Positions 36,284 to 48,005 of a stretch of DNA of 64,000 nucleotides are shown piece after piece. Origin of the DNA: Prunus persica (Eukaryota; Streptophyta; Magnoliopsida; Rosales; Rosaceae); NCBI RefSeq assembly GCF_000346465.2, contig NC_034009.1, forward strand, positions 9,599,401 to 9,663,400, given 5' to 3'. How positions within the stretch are numbered: the stretch's first letter is position 1; each line of letters begins with the position of its first letter. Both the position numbers and the translations under genes were made by a program. The notes under the pieces were generated by a model that was not told the DNA's origin, did no database searches, and saw only the letters and a list, made by a program, of their open reading frames with translations.

Positions 36284-38296
36284 AGGTACATGTATATTTA
36301 ATGAAAAAGCCTCACAATTGATGCAACATTTTGACATGAAAAAGGGGAAATTCCGCAAAAATCAACTGTATGAATTAACCTGATGTTTAGCTTTTGTAAA
36401 GAATTATAGAAGATATATTAAATTCGAATTTGCGCCCCTTCGATAATAATAAATGAAAAAAAAGTATCCAAATAAAACACGTATAAACGTGGATTCATTC
36501 TTTTGTCAACACGCGTGCTGAATCTGAATTTACTAGTCATGAGTTTATTCATCTTCCTCATCATCCTTGTTACCAGTTGCTCAGCAGTTGTTGTGTAATT
36601 TTGTGTAGAAGATGTTGATGTATCATGTCATCACGATTCATGAACCAACTATTTGAAAAATAGGACAATGCTTATAGCATTGGTTAGGTCCAAAAATTAG
36701 GTTGTTTTCATTTGTCCGATTACTAAAGAAAATCTCATGAAGATTAATCAAAATCAAGTAGCAAGATGGACTGATGGCTCTCAATTATTATGCATTTTCA
36801 TTACACCCAACACAATCATGGAATTATTTTATTTTACATAGACATTTCTAACCGATACCTTTAAATATCATTCTTTAAGCAAACCTTTAGATATCATTCT
36901 TTAAGCAATATGCTAACCACTAGCATTATATAATATGCTTTAAGAAATGCTAGCCTCCTAGCAAATCCCCTTACTCCATATACATGGCGGTGGTAGCTCA
37001 GGCGGTGTGTTTGTGTTGTCAGGTTGGGTTTCAGAACAGTGAGGCTTGTAGGAATTTTCAGTGCACAAATGGGTTCTACATATCTCACATACCTTTGAAT
37101 TTATAGCATGATTTTTTTAAAAATCTTTTTGGGGTTAAATTCTTTTATGTGGTTTCTACCAATCACAAACTGTTTGATATAGATTTGTATTGTAAACTTG
37201 TGAAGATGGAGGTGGGATTGTTAGGGTTGATGATTGATGAAGAAGGTGGAGTTGGGGTTAATGATGTATGAAGAATGCGAAAGGACATGTTTACCCTCTC
37301 ACTTTGACAGATAAATTGACAGAGTTGGATGGTAGGACCCAATTAGAACTATTTATCGAGTTAATAGATGTAATTGCCTCAAAAAAAATTCACAGACCCA
37401 ATTGCAACTAAGAACCAAGTTCAAGGACATCTGCAGTAGATAACCCTTTAAAATAAAACTAAAAAACCTTCTTCCTATTCTCGCCATCACAGAGAGGGTG
37501 GGCATGATTTGGATGGTTGGCTCGGTGTAGGGTGGAGGTTGTCCATAGCTTTGTTGGCTTTGTTGGAATATATATATGTTGGAAATTAAAAATAATATAA
37601 TAATACCATTTTGCCTCTACATTTAATATAAAAAGTTAACAAAACTAATGATAGGAACATTTGTCATAACAAAACCAAAATTGAAAGATCACATGAATGA
37701 TTTTAAAAATTGAGAGATAAAAATACAAATTGGGTCAAAATTCATGGAACATTAAACCTGAAAACCATAATAGTTAGATTGATTTGAACTTCAAAGAATC
37801 TAGACCTTATTTGGATCCTTCGACAGAAAAACAATTGACCTTATTTGGATCCTTTTAGGCCACAAATAAACAACGCGGACCCCTTTCAAACACTGAATTC
37901 CATTCCTCAGGTCCAGGCTAAACCAGGCCCAAAATAATGTCCAAGTTTGATGACACCCAACGAAGTTTTGAAATTCATACCCAAAGCCCGTATGATCTCA
38001 AACCAGTATGTGAATATGAAGCTGAAACTGTGGTCAAGTTTTTGCTTCCCTTGCACTCAAAGAAGGAATAAAATAGAAGCAAAGAAGGTGGTGGGTGGTT
38101 TACACATTGAGTTTTAAATAAGTTGCACCTTCAATTTCTCTGACAGTTCCCTCCTAACCTCATTTGTTGCACCTTCATTTTCTTTCCCTTTCACTCCCTC
38201 AAAGCTTTGATCTCTAATTTTCTAAACCATCCATATAAAAATTCATTCCAACACAAACACAAAGCATTCCCCATTGTTCTGTAAATCAAAGCAAAA
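36284..38296. promoter_or_regulatory. Gene-free gap ending in the CTL2 promoter
   Basis: Most of this stretch is AT-rich with nothing recognised. A short direct repeat (ACCTTATTTGGATCCTT at about 37804 and 37838) is visible. Near the gene, TATAAAA at 38234-38240 is a plausible TATA box 57 bases before the ATG, and 38150-38210 is pyrimidine-rich. Confidence 0.5.
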
Positions 38297-39947
38297 ATGG
38301 AGGCAAAATGGTTGGTGTTTTTCTCAATGGCAGCTACAATGCTGGCCCTTCATGTTGTGGATGGTCAAGAAGAGTCGTCTGTGAAGCCATTGGTGAAGAT
38401 AGTGAAGGGCAAGAAGCTGTGTGACAAGGGGTGGGAGTGTAAGGGCTGGTCTGTATATTGTTGTAACCAGACCATTTCTGATTATTTTCAATCTTACCAA
38501 TTTGAGACCCTCTTCTCTAAGCGTAACGCGCCCGTGGCGCATGCAGTGGGCTTCTGGGACTACCATTCTTTCATTACTGCAGCCGCTGAGCACCAGCCTC
38601 ATGGCTTTGGTACTACAGGAGGCAAGCTCCAAGGAATGAAGGAAGTTGCTGCTTTTCTTGGCCATGTTGGCAGCAAAACTTCATGTAAGTCTAAAGTTTT
38701 TTCTATCTTGCGTTTTGTGGGTTGATTTGGTTGGACTTCTTTTAGGATATACGACAGTGATTGGCTGGTTGCGAGTACCAATTCATAGATATGTTGTCGA
38801 TATTTGATTGATATTGTCAAATATTGAACTAAAAATATCAACAACATTTGGTATTCGGTACCAAACAATCTTTTCCAGCTCTGAATTAGTACTTGTTTTT
38901 AAATGGATTTTGATTAGCTCCTCAGGACTCCAAAGAAAAAGAACGTACAAATCTAGGAATGTTGTGCATTTTATTGTTTCTGTTTGATCTTATGGATTCC
39001 ATGATTTCATCCACAATGCTTTTCCTTGAAGGGTTTTGAGTAAAATTGCTTTTCAAGCTAGGTTTTCAAAATGATTGTTTGCAGTCTTGTACATGAAGAA
39101 ACAATGGATGATGGTTTTTGTTTGAATTTTCAGGTGGGTATGGGGTAGCCACAGGAGGACCATTGGCTTGGGGTCTATGCTACAACAAGGAAGAGAGCCC
39201 TAGCCAGTTCTACTGTGATGACTATTACAAATACACTTATCCCTGCGCTCCTGGAGCTTCATACCATGGCCGTGGTGCCTTGCCACTGTACTGGTACAAA
39301 ACAACACATTTTAAATCCATTTCCAATTCTATTTTTCTTTTTCTTATGCAAAATTTCATTTGGGTTTCTTTTTTTTCCTTTTTTTAAACAAGCGATAGCC
39401 TAAATTAATCTAATCTACAGTGAGGGGGACTTGAATTTGAGTGCGCAGAGGGATGGACTCAATGCCCTCCCAACTGACCTAACCCCACGTCTGCTTATTT
39501 TGGGTGTCTTTGATTTGCAGGAACTATAACTATGGAGAAACAGGGGATGCCCTGAAAGTGGACTTGTTGAACCATCCAGAGTACATAGAACAAAATGCAA
39601 CCCTAGCCTTCCAGGCTGCAATCTGGAGATGGATGAACCCAGTGAAGAAGCACCTTCCTTCAGCCCATGATGTCTTTGTTGGGAAATGGAAGCCATCTAA
39701 GAACGACACTTTGGCCAAGCGAACTCCTGGGTTTGGCACCACCATCAATCTGCTTTATGGGGACCAAGTTTGTGGTCAAGGTGACGTTGACTCCATGGAC
39801 AACATTGTCTCCCATTACTTGTATTATCTTGATCTTATTGGAGTTGGCAGAGAAGAGGCAGGCCCTCATGAAGTGCTTAGCTGTGCTGAGCAGAAAGCTT
39901 TTGATCCTTCATCTTCTTCTTCTTCCTCTTCATCTTCATCTTCTTGA
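38297..39947 (+). CDS. CTL2: Chitinase-like protein, GH19 fold (CTL2 type), probably non-catalytic
   Basis: Secreted GH19-family protein; CTL1/CTL2 relatives work with cellulose synthesis and wall assembly rather than degrading chitin. Three exons, 38297-38684, 39134-39293 and 39521-39947, join to 324 residues. Residues 1-23 form a signal peptide (LVFFSMAATMLALHVVDG). The Cys-rich N-terminal part (CDKGWECKGWSVYCCN) is followed by the GH19 domain (SDYFQSYQFETLFSKRN, GYGVATGGPLAWGLCYN). Active chitinases have His-Glu-Thr at the catalytic Glu; here the segment reads GFGTTGGK, so the Glu is missing, as expected for CTL proteins. The C-terminus ends in a run of twelve Ser encoded by a TCT/TCA repeat. 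KKHLPSAHDVFVGKWKP and GVGREEAGPHE fit CTL2 better than CTL1, from memory. Confidence 0.92.
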
Positions 39948-40688
39948 ACTTTGTTTGGTGGCGATAGAGCCTGTCAAATTGTCAATTTGTTGAGCTAATT
40001 AGTCTACCCTTAAAAAAATATGTATGTATTAATAAGGAAGAAACGTAATTTGTTTTGAGAATATATGCATTGAAGAGGAAGGAAGGAAGGGGAAGCAAAA
40101 TGAAGACAGATTATATTCAACTTCTTTTATCTTTTGTGTGAAGTTGCAGCAAAAGCCTGCATATTGTGTGTAAATTTTGTGATTTATGGGTTTACAAGTT
40201 CTAAATATTGTACGCAATTATGCAATTTGATTTGTATGAACCATGTTACTGTTGTGTAATGTATATATATCAAACACGTCAATCCCATTTTTGTCACAGC
40301 CTCTTTTTTCTTTTTCTTTCTTTTTATTTATTATTATTTTTTTTTTTATATAAATAAAAACGATATATTGTATTTATAATTCAAGCACAAAGGTCATTAG
40401 CCACAAAAGCCTCTTCTTACCGCTCCATATTTCTCATCACGCATGCTTGGGTTTTTGCAATTATTGAATAAGATTGTTCTACATTTTTTTTTTGTGGTCA
40501 AAGTTATGCGCCCATAAAGTTCAAACCTGAAACAACTAATTTGCAAATCAATGTCATATTTCACTTGACTAAACCAGTTAGTATTTTTTTATTCTTTAAC
40601 TTCATGTTTTTTATATCAATTTGGTGGACAGGGACGGACCCACAGTGGGGTCAATGAGGTCAAATGACCCTATGGACTCCATGAAAGC

Positions 40689-40959
40689 TGTCACATCCCG
40701 GGATCAACTCCGCCGTAGCACGATATTGTCCACTTTGGGCCCCCCTCTCTGCCGGCACGGTTTTGTTTCTGGGAGCTCACGAGCAACTTCCCAGTGGGTC
40801 ACCCATCCTGGGATTGCTCTGGCCTCCAACTCGCTTAACTTCGGAATTCCTACGACTCCGAAGCCAGTGAGCTCCCAAAAGGCCTCGTGCTAGATGGATG
40901 CGGGCGTGTACATATAAGGCACATCACCCCCTCTCCGTTGGTTGATGTGGGATCTTACA
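40689..40959 (-). repeat. Cassandra LTR (3' LTR in element orientation)
   Basis: 271 bp. The 5S-like region with internal-promoter-like boxes covers about 40770-40865 on the minus strand. Confidence 0.93.
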
Positions 40960-41034
40960 ATCCAACCCCCTTAAGGGCCCGACGTCCTCGTCGGCACACT
41001 CGCACCACACGGTAGAATGGCTCTGATACCAAAT

Positions 41035-41304
41035 TGTCACATCCCGGGATCAACTCCGCCGTAGCACGATATTGTCCGCTTTGGGCCCCCTCTCTGCCGG
41101 CACGGTTTTGTTTCTGGGAGCTCACGAGCAACTTCCCAGTGGGTCACCCATCCTGGGATTGCTCTGGCCTCCAACTCGCTTAACTTCGGAATTCCTACGA
41201 CTCCGAAGCCAGTGAGCTCCCAAAAGGCCTCGTGCTAGATGGATGCGGGCGTATACATATAAGGCACATCACCCCCTCTCCGTTGGTTGATGTGGGATCT
41301 TACA
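41035..41304 (-). repeat. Cassandra LTR (5' LTR in element orientation)
   Basis: 270 bp. The 5S-like region is at about 41116-41212 on the minus strand. It differs from the other LTR at the GTCC[A/G]CTTTGGG and GCGT[G/A]TACAT sites and by one C in a C-run. Confidence 0.93.
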
Positions 41305-41424
41305 AAAGCAAGGTAGAAGTTCCCCTTAAATGGCTGTGTGACCTCATGAATGGCTGAATGAGGAGGTTGCATATTTGAGGAAGAAGAAGCTGAACAGCGA
41401 TTCTTTTTTTGTTTTTTTTAAACA

Positions 41425-41683
41425 AGCTGGCCAAAACGGCGTCGTGTTGGCCCAGCTTCTATTTATTATTATTATTTTTTAACATGCTGGCCAAAACGGC
41501 CTCGTTTTGGACACGCCCAGCGATTTTGTTTTTAAAACGCGCTAGCCAAAACGCCGTCGTTTTGGCCCAACTTTTAATTTTTTTTAAAAAAAACAGGCTG
41601 GCCAAAACGACGTCGTTTTGGACTAGCCCAGTGAATTTTTTTTTATAAAAGACTTGGCTAAAACGACGTTGTTTTGGTCCAGG
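41425..41683. repeat. Array of five palindromic GGCCAAAACG/CGTTTTGGCC units
   Basis: Units near 41425, 41485, 41540, 41597 and 41651 each read as an imperfect hairpin, such as GGCCAAAACGACGTCGTTTT, separated by T-rich spacers at 54-60 base spacing. They lie in the subterminal part of the hAT-like element. hAT transposases are known to bind subterminal repeats, so these could be binding sites (inference). Confidence 0.8.
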
Positions 41684-41897
41684 TCTTTTAAAAAAAAAAA
41701 AACAGATTGTATAATTGAAACAGACCCTCCCTCCCGAGTTGAGAACTCCAAAACTCCCATTTCCTAACCCTCAAATCTAAATCCCCAATCTCCACCCCGC
41801 ACAAATCTTTAACCCTCTCCCCCACCAAGCCTTTTAAAAAAAAAATTGAACTTTTACACTATGATCCTATGAGATAAGATCCCTTAGTCCGTCCCTG

Positions 41898-43417
41898 TTG
41901 GTGGATGTGCATATAACACTGAAAATTAGTCAAGGCACCAGAGCTTTCTCGAAAGCCATGTCCAATGTGAAATCTTCTGCGTCCAATTCTTCGTGTAGCC
42001 CAAGAACTAGACTTGGGCCACATTAGCAACCAAACAGAAGAAACAAAACAACGCAGTCAATGAGACAGCACGCCATCCCCTTGAAATTATAAATCTTTAA
42101 AATATATATATATATATATATATTTTTACAGCACCTTTAAGATTATATTTTGATTGCCATATAAGATGATTTGATACATTGTATTTTGGTTTGTAAAAGT
42201 TTAGGGTACTACTAAATATAGCCTCAATGTCAATCACCATAGTGCAATCATATATATAATACAGTCCAAAAGGCATTCTAATTGGAAAGATTTTGAACTC
42301 TAAATGCTAGAGACTTGCCGGAGCTGTTCACAAATGTGTGGAGTCGGATGCAGCCCTTTGAACTTGAGTGGGTCCCACATTTCGCTCCTCCAATCCCCAA
42401 GGACGCACAGCTGCCAAACCACTTGAGTGGGCCATACATTAAAATAAAATAAGTTAATTAAAAAAATACATAAATTAAATTACAGATTAAAAAAATATAA
42501 ATAGGATCTCAAATTGTGGGCGAGATGCCTTGAGAGTCCAAAAGATTCTTTAAAGCCCGAACCATTGAGCATCGCTTAATTTATTGAATATTTTCAAAAA
42601 GCAATTACATGAATATGTTAATATTTTGCAATACAATTTTTTTTTTTTCATAAAGACACGCTTCTTTGGAGTTGTCTTTCAATTTCTTTATCTTATATAG
42701 CACGTGTGGAGAATCTCTATTGAAGTATTCATGGACTTGGATGGCGATCCTTCCCTAATAGTTCCTTTATGGAATATCATTGCCTTAAATATATTTGATG
42801 GCATGGTTCAAACAAAGCATCCTAAACATCTTATTAGTAGAACAAGGGTTGCAGGAAGTCATAAAATGCTTTGGGGAATTGAAAATAAATAAAGATGTTA
42901 AAATTTTCATACAAATTAATATTTTCGAACTTAATAAACCGAAACAATAAAAAAGAAAGCAAAAACGATGCTCGTAGTAGCAACAAGCAAGAAAAATAAA
43001 AGCAGTCTAAACCTTGAACACGTGGTTATAAGAGTGTTGCAATAAGAAATAAAGGGTGATGCTACAGATACCACTTTATCCCAAAATCTGTGGCTGTAAT
43101 GTTTGTGCATAGCACAAAACTTTAATATTTTATCTTTTGGTAAATAAATACGAAATTCAATACGTCCTTGAAGAAATGATAAAAGGATCAACTAGGCCCA
43201 AGCTAAGCCTGCCCAAAAGGAAACGAAAGCAACTGACACGTGTCGTGTATTTAGAAAGGCTTGGAATTAGATGAGCAATGACGAAAGTCGTGTAAAATAT
43301 GTATATCTATATATATATAGCTCCCCAGTTTCACTCTCAACCTCTTGTCAGCTTCTTTCTCATAACTCTGAATTTCTGAGAGAGAGAGAGAGAGAGATTA
43401 GAGGAGGTGCAGGAGAG
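41898..43417. promoter_or_regulatory. Gap and promoter upstream of AAE1
   Basis: Contains an (AT)n tract at 42102-42122. A 62-codon open frame at 42704-42892 has no recognisable motif and I do not call it a gene. The proximal promoter has a TATA-rich run at 43303-43319. The 5' leader ends with an (AG)n tract at 43379-43397, close to the ATG. Confidence 0.45.
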
Positions 43418-46400
43418 ATGGTGGTGGAGCGAGACATAGACGATCTGCCGAAGAACAACGCGAACTACACGGCATTAACGCCGCTGTGGTTTTTGGAGAG
43501 AGCAGCTGTGGTGCATCCCACCAGAAAATCGGTGGTCCACGGATCTCTTCACTACACGTGGCAGCAGACTTACCAGCGTTGCCGCCGTTTGGCCTCCGCT
43601 CTTTCCAAGCGCTCCATCGGCCTTGGCACCACGGTACTTTATTAGCTTACCTTAATTTTCTGTCATGGACGACGTTAGCTGAATTTGTTTTATTATTTTA
43701 ATTAATTTTTATGTCATCAAATGTTTATTTTAGTTTTGTTAATGGTGAAGATGGATATGTATGTATCACCAGAGAAGGAAAAAAAAGGGAAAATAAAGGC
43801 AAGCTCTTTTGCATGTTTAATTGAAATTTATGGAAATGAAATTACATTTAAATGCTAGATTTCTTTGTAGGTTGCTTTGGATTTTATCCCTTTCTGCTTC
43901 GTGTTTGTAAAGGACTTTGCTTTTAGTTTAGTTTTCTACTGGTTTATGCTTCTTCTCATTCAATACCCAATGTTAAAGAGAAGAAACTTGTACAGACTTT
44001 GGAAAATATTTTGCATTTTGGATTTCAAGTAATTTAATTGAAACAAAAACGAGCCTTCCAAATGCAATTGGCTTTCCTTAGAAAGTAAGGGGAAAAAAAA
44101 ACGCTCCACATAGATACATACAGTTGGGAAAGAAATAAAAACTAGTTACAATTATGTCACCTCGATCTAGGTCCCGAATTCGGCTAATATTGTCTGTCTT
44201 CAACTTCAATTAGACACTTTGAAGATGCAATAACTCACCAGTGTTCCTGTAGAAAAACACCTATTTCTACTCTATATGCATGCAAAGAACCATGCTATGA
44301 AACAATTGCAGCATGACACTGGTGAATTGCTTCAGTGACATCTCCTTTTTCCTCCAAAATGCAGATGGGTATTATTTTCACCAAAAAAAGTTCTTTTTAA
44401 TTTGGTCATTCCTGTTTTACGCTCAATTTTGTTGAGATAATGGCCTTTTTTATTTATTGTCTTGCTTCCGTTTTTCTTTTCACTTCCTTTGCTGATAACT
44501 ATTGTCTCTGCACCATGCATGTTTTGGGGGATTTTTGAAGTTCTTTTCTAGTTGTCTATATGCTATCAACAGATAGTTTATGCTTGAGTATTCATAATGT
44601 CATTCTTTTAATGGCCATATTTCCTTTCTACTGGCATGGGAAAATGTTTTTTTGTTTTTGTTTTGGCTACTGGTTGTTTGTATTCATTGTACTGCAATAC
44701 CTGGATCCTTGTTCTTAAGAATTCATAATAATCTCTGAACCCATAATGCGCACCTCTTTAAAATCTCGGATCAATTTTAAGATACCAGTGTGGGGTCTCA
44801 TAATCACCTTTTGTATATGCTTCTTTTGTTGTGTTGGAGCTTGTTGACTGACATATTACTTCTCTGATATTGACAACAGGTGTCAATAATTGCACCAAAT
44901 ATCCCAGCCATCTATGAAGCTCATTTTGGAGTTCCGATGGCAGGAGCTGTGTTAAATACTGTCAATGTCCGTCTAAATGCACCAACAATTGCTTTCCTTC
45001 TTGGTCATTCATCGTCTGTAGTTGTCATGGTGGATCAAGAATATTTTCCCTTGGCAGAGGAAGCTTTGAAAATTTGGGAAGAGCAAAGCAAAGGCCATTA
45101 CAAGCCTCCACTCTTAATTGTTATAGGTGACGAAAATTGTGATCCTGGGGCACTAAAAAGTGCTTTGGGAAGAGGCGCCGTTGAATATGAGAAATTCTTG
45201 GAAAGTGGTGACCCTGAGTATGCTTGGAAACCACCAGAGGATGAGTGGCAGAGCATTTCTCTGGGTTATACTTCTGGCACAACAGCCAGTCCTAAGGGGG
45301 TGGTTTTGCATCACCGTGGGGCTTATCTGATGGCTTTGAGTGGTCCTCTTGTATGGGGGATGACTGAAGGAGCTGTATATCTGTGGACTCTACCCATGTT
45401 CCATTGCAATGGTTGGTGTTTCCCTTGGTCAGTTGCAGCTCTTTGCGGGACAAACATATGCCTTCGACAGGTAAATAATATTTTGTAATTTTCAATGATT
45501 GATGTTTAATTCAGCATATGAATTCATCTTTCTGATCTTGTGTGATTTTGTCATAGTGTTGTAGCTTATATTTGATGTAGATAGAATGGTGCAATTTGAT
45601 CAGTCTGTCTAGTCAACCTATTATCCCAAGTGTGATAGTAAACCCTGATTCCCTGATTGAATGTTCAGAAACCAATATAAAAATGCTCCTTGGAGCTTGT
45701 AGTGGACTTTCTGCGCTGTGGCAACATGCTGCACTTACATTAGTGCCAAATTTTTACATGTGCCATCGATCTATAATGTTCAGGCAGCGTTTCATGTTTG
45801 GTTGTAAACCTTTTAAGCTTTGGGACTGAGCTTCAAATTTTATTTTTCAAGTTCTTCTGTTTCTCTGTTTACGTGGATGCTGGGCACATTTGGATGTTAA
45901 TCATTTTAGTATACAGGGCAGATGTTTGCCATTTTTTCCATTTAGTTTTCTATGGTAGCTTGCTTTAGATGTTCATGTCCACACTCTCCTTTTGGTATTT
46001 TCATAGGTTACAGCAAAGGCAGTTTATTCAGCTATAGCCGAGTATGGTGTGACTCACTTTTGTGCTGCACCTGTGGTACTCAACACCATAGTCAATGCTC
46101 CACCAGATGAGACTATCCTGCCGCTCCCTCATGTTGTACACGTAATGACAGCTGGTGCTGCCCCTCCACCCTCTGTTCTCCTTGCAATGTCCCAAAAGGG
46201 CTTCCGAGTCACTCATACTTATGGTCTGTCTGAAACTTATGGCCCCTCCACAGTATGTGCTTGGAAGCCTGAGTGGGACTTACTTTCCCCTGTAACCCAA
46301 GCACGACTTAATGCACGTCAAGGTGTTCGGTACATTGGTTTGGAGGGCTTGGATGTTTTCAACCCTCAGACTATGCAACCTGTTCCCGCAGATGGAGCTA

Positions 46401-46903
46401 CCATGGGAGAGATAATGATGCGGGGAAACCTTGTAATGAAGGGGTATTTAAAGAACCCAAAGGTGAATGAGGAAGTTTTTGCGAATGGATGGTATCATAC
46501 TGGGGATCTTGCTGTGAAGCATCCAGATGGGTACATAGAAATTAAAGACAGATCAAAGGACATTATCATCTCTGGAGGTGAGAACATCAGTAGTGTTGAG
46601 GTAGAGAATACTCTATATCAACACCCGGCCATATTTGAGGTATCAGTGGTTGCAAGGCCACATGAGAAGTGGGGAGAAACTCCTTGTGCTTTTGTGACAT
46701 TGAAGCCGGGTGTCGATAAGTCTGACGAAAAGCGTCTGGCAGAAGATATAATTAACTTCTGCCGGTCCAAGCTACCTGCTTATTGGGTTCCCAGATCAGT
46801 GGTATTTGGACCATTGCCAAAGACAGCTACCGGAAAGATACAGAAGCACTTGCTGAGGGCCAAGGCCAAAGAGCTGGGACCTCTCAAGATGAGTAAGTTA
46901 TAA
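43418..46903 (+). CDS. AAE1: Peroxisomal acyl-activating enzyme (AAE1-like carboxylate-CoA ligase)
   Basis: ANL-superfamily ligase that makes acyl-AMP and then acyl-CoA from short or medium carboxylates; the exact substrate cannot be read from sequence. Three exons, 43418-43633, 44880-45470 and 46007-46903, join to 567 residues. Motifs: the P-loop-like YTSGTTASPKGV in exon 2, HTYGLSETYGPS (A5), GWYHTGDLAVKHPDGYIEIKD (A7/A8 with the ATP ribose Asp), SGGENISSVEVE, and the catalytic Lys in PKTATGKIQKH. The last three residues are SKL, a PTS1 peroxisome signal. I chose the ATG at 43418, after the AG repeat, because DIDDLPKNNANYTALTPLWF right after it is the conserved N-terminus; the frame is open further upstream but that part looks like leader. 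AAE1 is the best family match from memory. Confidence 0.93.
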
Positions 46904-47430
46904 AACTGTATGATGTTGGTCATTGTACAAAAGCGCTAATAAAGGATTGCACTGTAATTAGTGCCGAGCTAGGATTGTTAGACTCTTCTGTCCTTATTGG
47001 CATTAATGATGTGACTGAAACTTGTCTTATACAGACTATGAACTAGGAAATTAGATTGAGATTTCTCTCCAAGTTTGATTTGTGGCTGGCTTATCCAGTT
47101 ATTAGTCGTCTATATTGACAAACTCCCAGGTTAATCCCCTTTTTTCAAATGTCTTATTCATAGAAAATAAACGTTTGTGATTGTATAAATCATGCAACTT
47201 TATTATTTGTTAATTGGGCCACTATTTCCGTTGTTGGATAAGGACATTGTTAAACAAAAGCATTACCACAAAGCATTTTTCAGACGTGTGGACAGTGGAA
47301 CTTAATTACTAAATGATATGATGTGAAGTTTGGCAGGTCAATTCCTTTTTAAGGGCCATGATTAGGTTTCATCTTGAGCATATTAAGATAACTGCTGAGT
47401 CGCTGTTAAAAAGACACTCCAAATTAAAAA
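46904..47430. other. 3' flank of AAE1
   Basis: 3' UTR of AAE1 (polyadenylation-like AATAAA near 46936-47170) and AT-rich spacer. No gene is seen. Confidence 0.4.
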
Positions 47431-47780
47431 GGGGAATTCACTATTATACCCAATATGGGGGCCCAAATTATAAAAATACCCTATATGAAATAGACTTTAG
47501 AAACACACCCAAAGCCCATTTACAACATAACAAAAAAGCTTTTAACTTCTTATAAATTACAAAACTACCATCAATTTCTTAAAACAAGCCCAACCCCAAA
47601 ATCTCATAAAAATACCCAAAACACTCAATAGGGCATCAAAGTAATTTAATAATCAATATTAAATTCAATAAGGCCAGCTATCATCTTTTGGGTTTTTTTT
47701 GGGTTTGTTTATAGAAATTCAATTGTGTAGGGTTTATTTATAATATTAGTGCTAGAAATGGGTATATCACTAAATATCTC
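47431..47780. mobile_element. Mutator-type MITE, copy 1 (9-bp TSD)
   Basis: 350-bp non-coding element flanked by the exact 9-bp repeat AATTAAAAA (47422-47430 and 47781-47789). The ends are imperfect inverted repeats: left GGGGAATTCACTATTATACC, right (reverse-complemented) GAGATATTTAGTGATATACC. A second copy lies at 53133-53487 in the same orientation. A 9-bp target duplication is the Mutator-like signature. Confidence 0.82.
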
Positions 47781-47850
47781 AATTAAAAATAGATAGAAAA
47801 CCATCTTCAAGAAACACATCATGGGGTATAACAGTTAACCGTCATTATTT

Positions 47851-48005
47851 TAACAGAATTCAAATTTCATGCATTATTAGGAGATGTCTCAAGTTCAAAT
47901 GTTCCATCTCTTGATTTGGTCATTGATTTTAACAGAATTCAAATTCCATATATTATTAAGAGATGTCTCAAATTCAAATGTTCTGTTTTTAAGGTTCGGT
48001 CTTAT
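47851..48005. repeat. Two-unit tandem repeat of 79 bp
   Basis: TAACAGAATTCAAATT...GAGATGTCTCAA(G/A)TTCAAATGTTC occurs at 47851 and 47930, with a few differences. The units include a B-box-like TTCAAAT phrase, so this may be a doubled SINE tail. Confidence 0.7.

Larger units (their letters stand above)
40689..41304 (-). mobile_element. Intact Cassandra TRIM retrotransposon (5S-containing LTRs)
   Basis: Two LTRs, 40689-40959 and 41035-41304, differ by two substitutions and one base of length as far as I can see. Each begins and ends with TG...CA on either strand. A 75-base interior holds the primer site: minus-strand TGGTATCAGAGC at 41031-41020, matching initiator tRNA-Met and 3 bases from the LTR, so the element points to the minus strand. 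A polypurine tract (AAGGGGG, near 40970) lies by the other LTR. Each LTR contains a 5S rRNA-like segment on the minus strand (AGTTAAGCGAGTTGG and AGGATGGGTGACCCACTGGG), the hallmark of Cassandra. AAAGC flanks both sides (40684-40688 and 41305-41309). It encodes no protein and depends on other elements to move. Confidence 0.95.
40629..41897. mobile_element. hAT-like DNA transposon, non-autonomous, with 8-bp TSD and nested Cassandra
   Basis: The ends are inverted: left CAGGGACGGACCCACAG and right (reverse-complemented) CAGGGACGGACTAAGG. The 8 bases outside each end are identical, TTGGTGGA at 40621-40628 and 41898-41905, a hAT-size target duplication. Without the Cassandra insertion (40689-41304 plus one copy of its 5-bp duplication) the element is about 650 bp and encodes no transposase. 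Its right half carries five palindromic units around AAAACGACGTCGTTTT. The Cassandra element went in after it. Confidence 0.85.

Noticed and set aside
40689..41304. Two genuine 5S rRNA genes
   Set aside because: The 5S-like stretches are partial, sit inside TG...CA LTRs with a primer-binding site and target duplication, and so belong to a Cassandra element.
42704..42892. 62-codon open frame upstream of AAE1
   Set aside because: No known domain, surrounded by AT-rich DNA, and length expected by chance; at most an old gene fragment.
43271..43417. Longer in-frame N-terminus for AAE1 starting at 43271
   Set aside because: The added residues are encoded by the TATA-rich promoter and AG-repeat leader and resemble no family member; the ATG at 43418 gives the conserved start.
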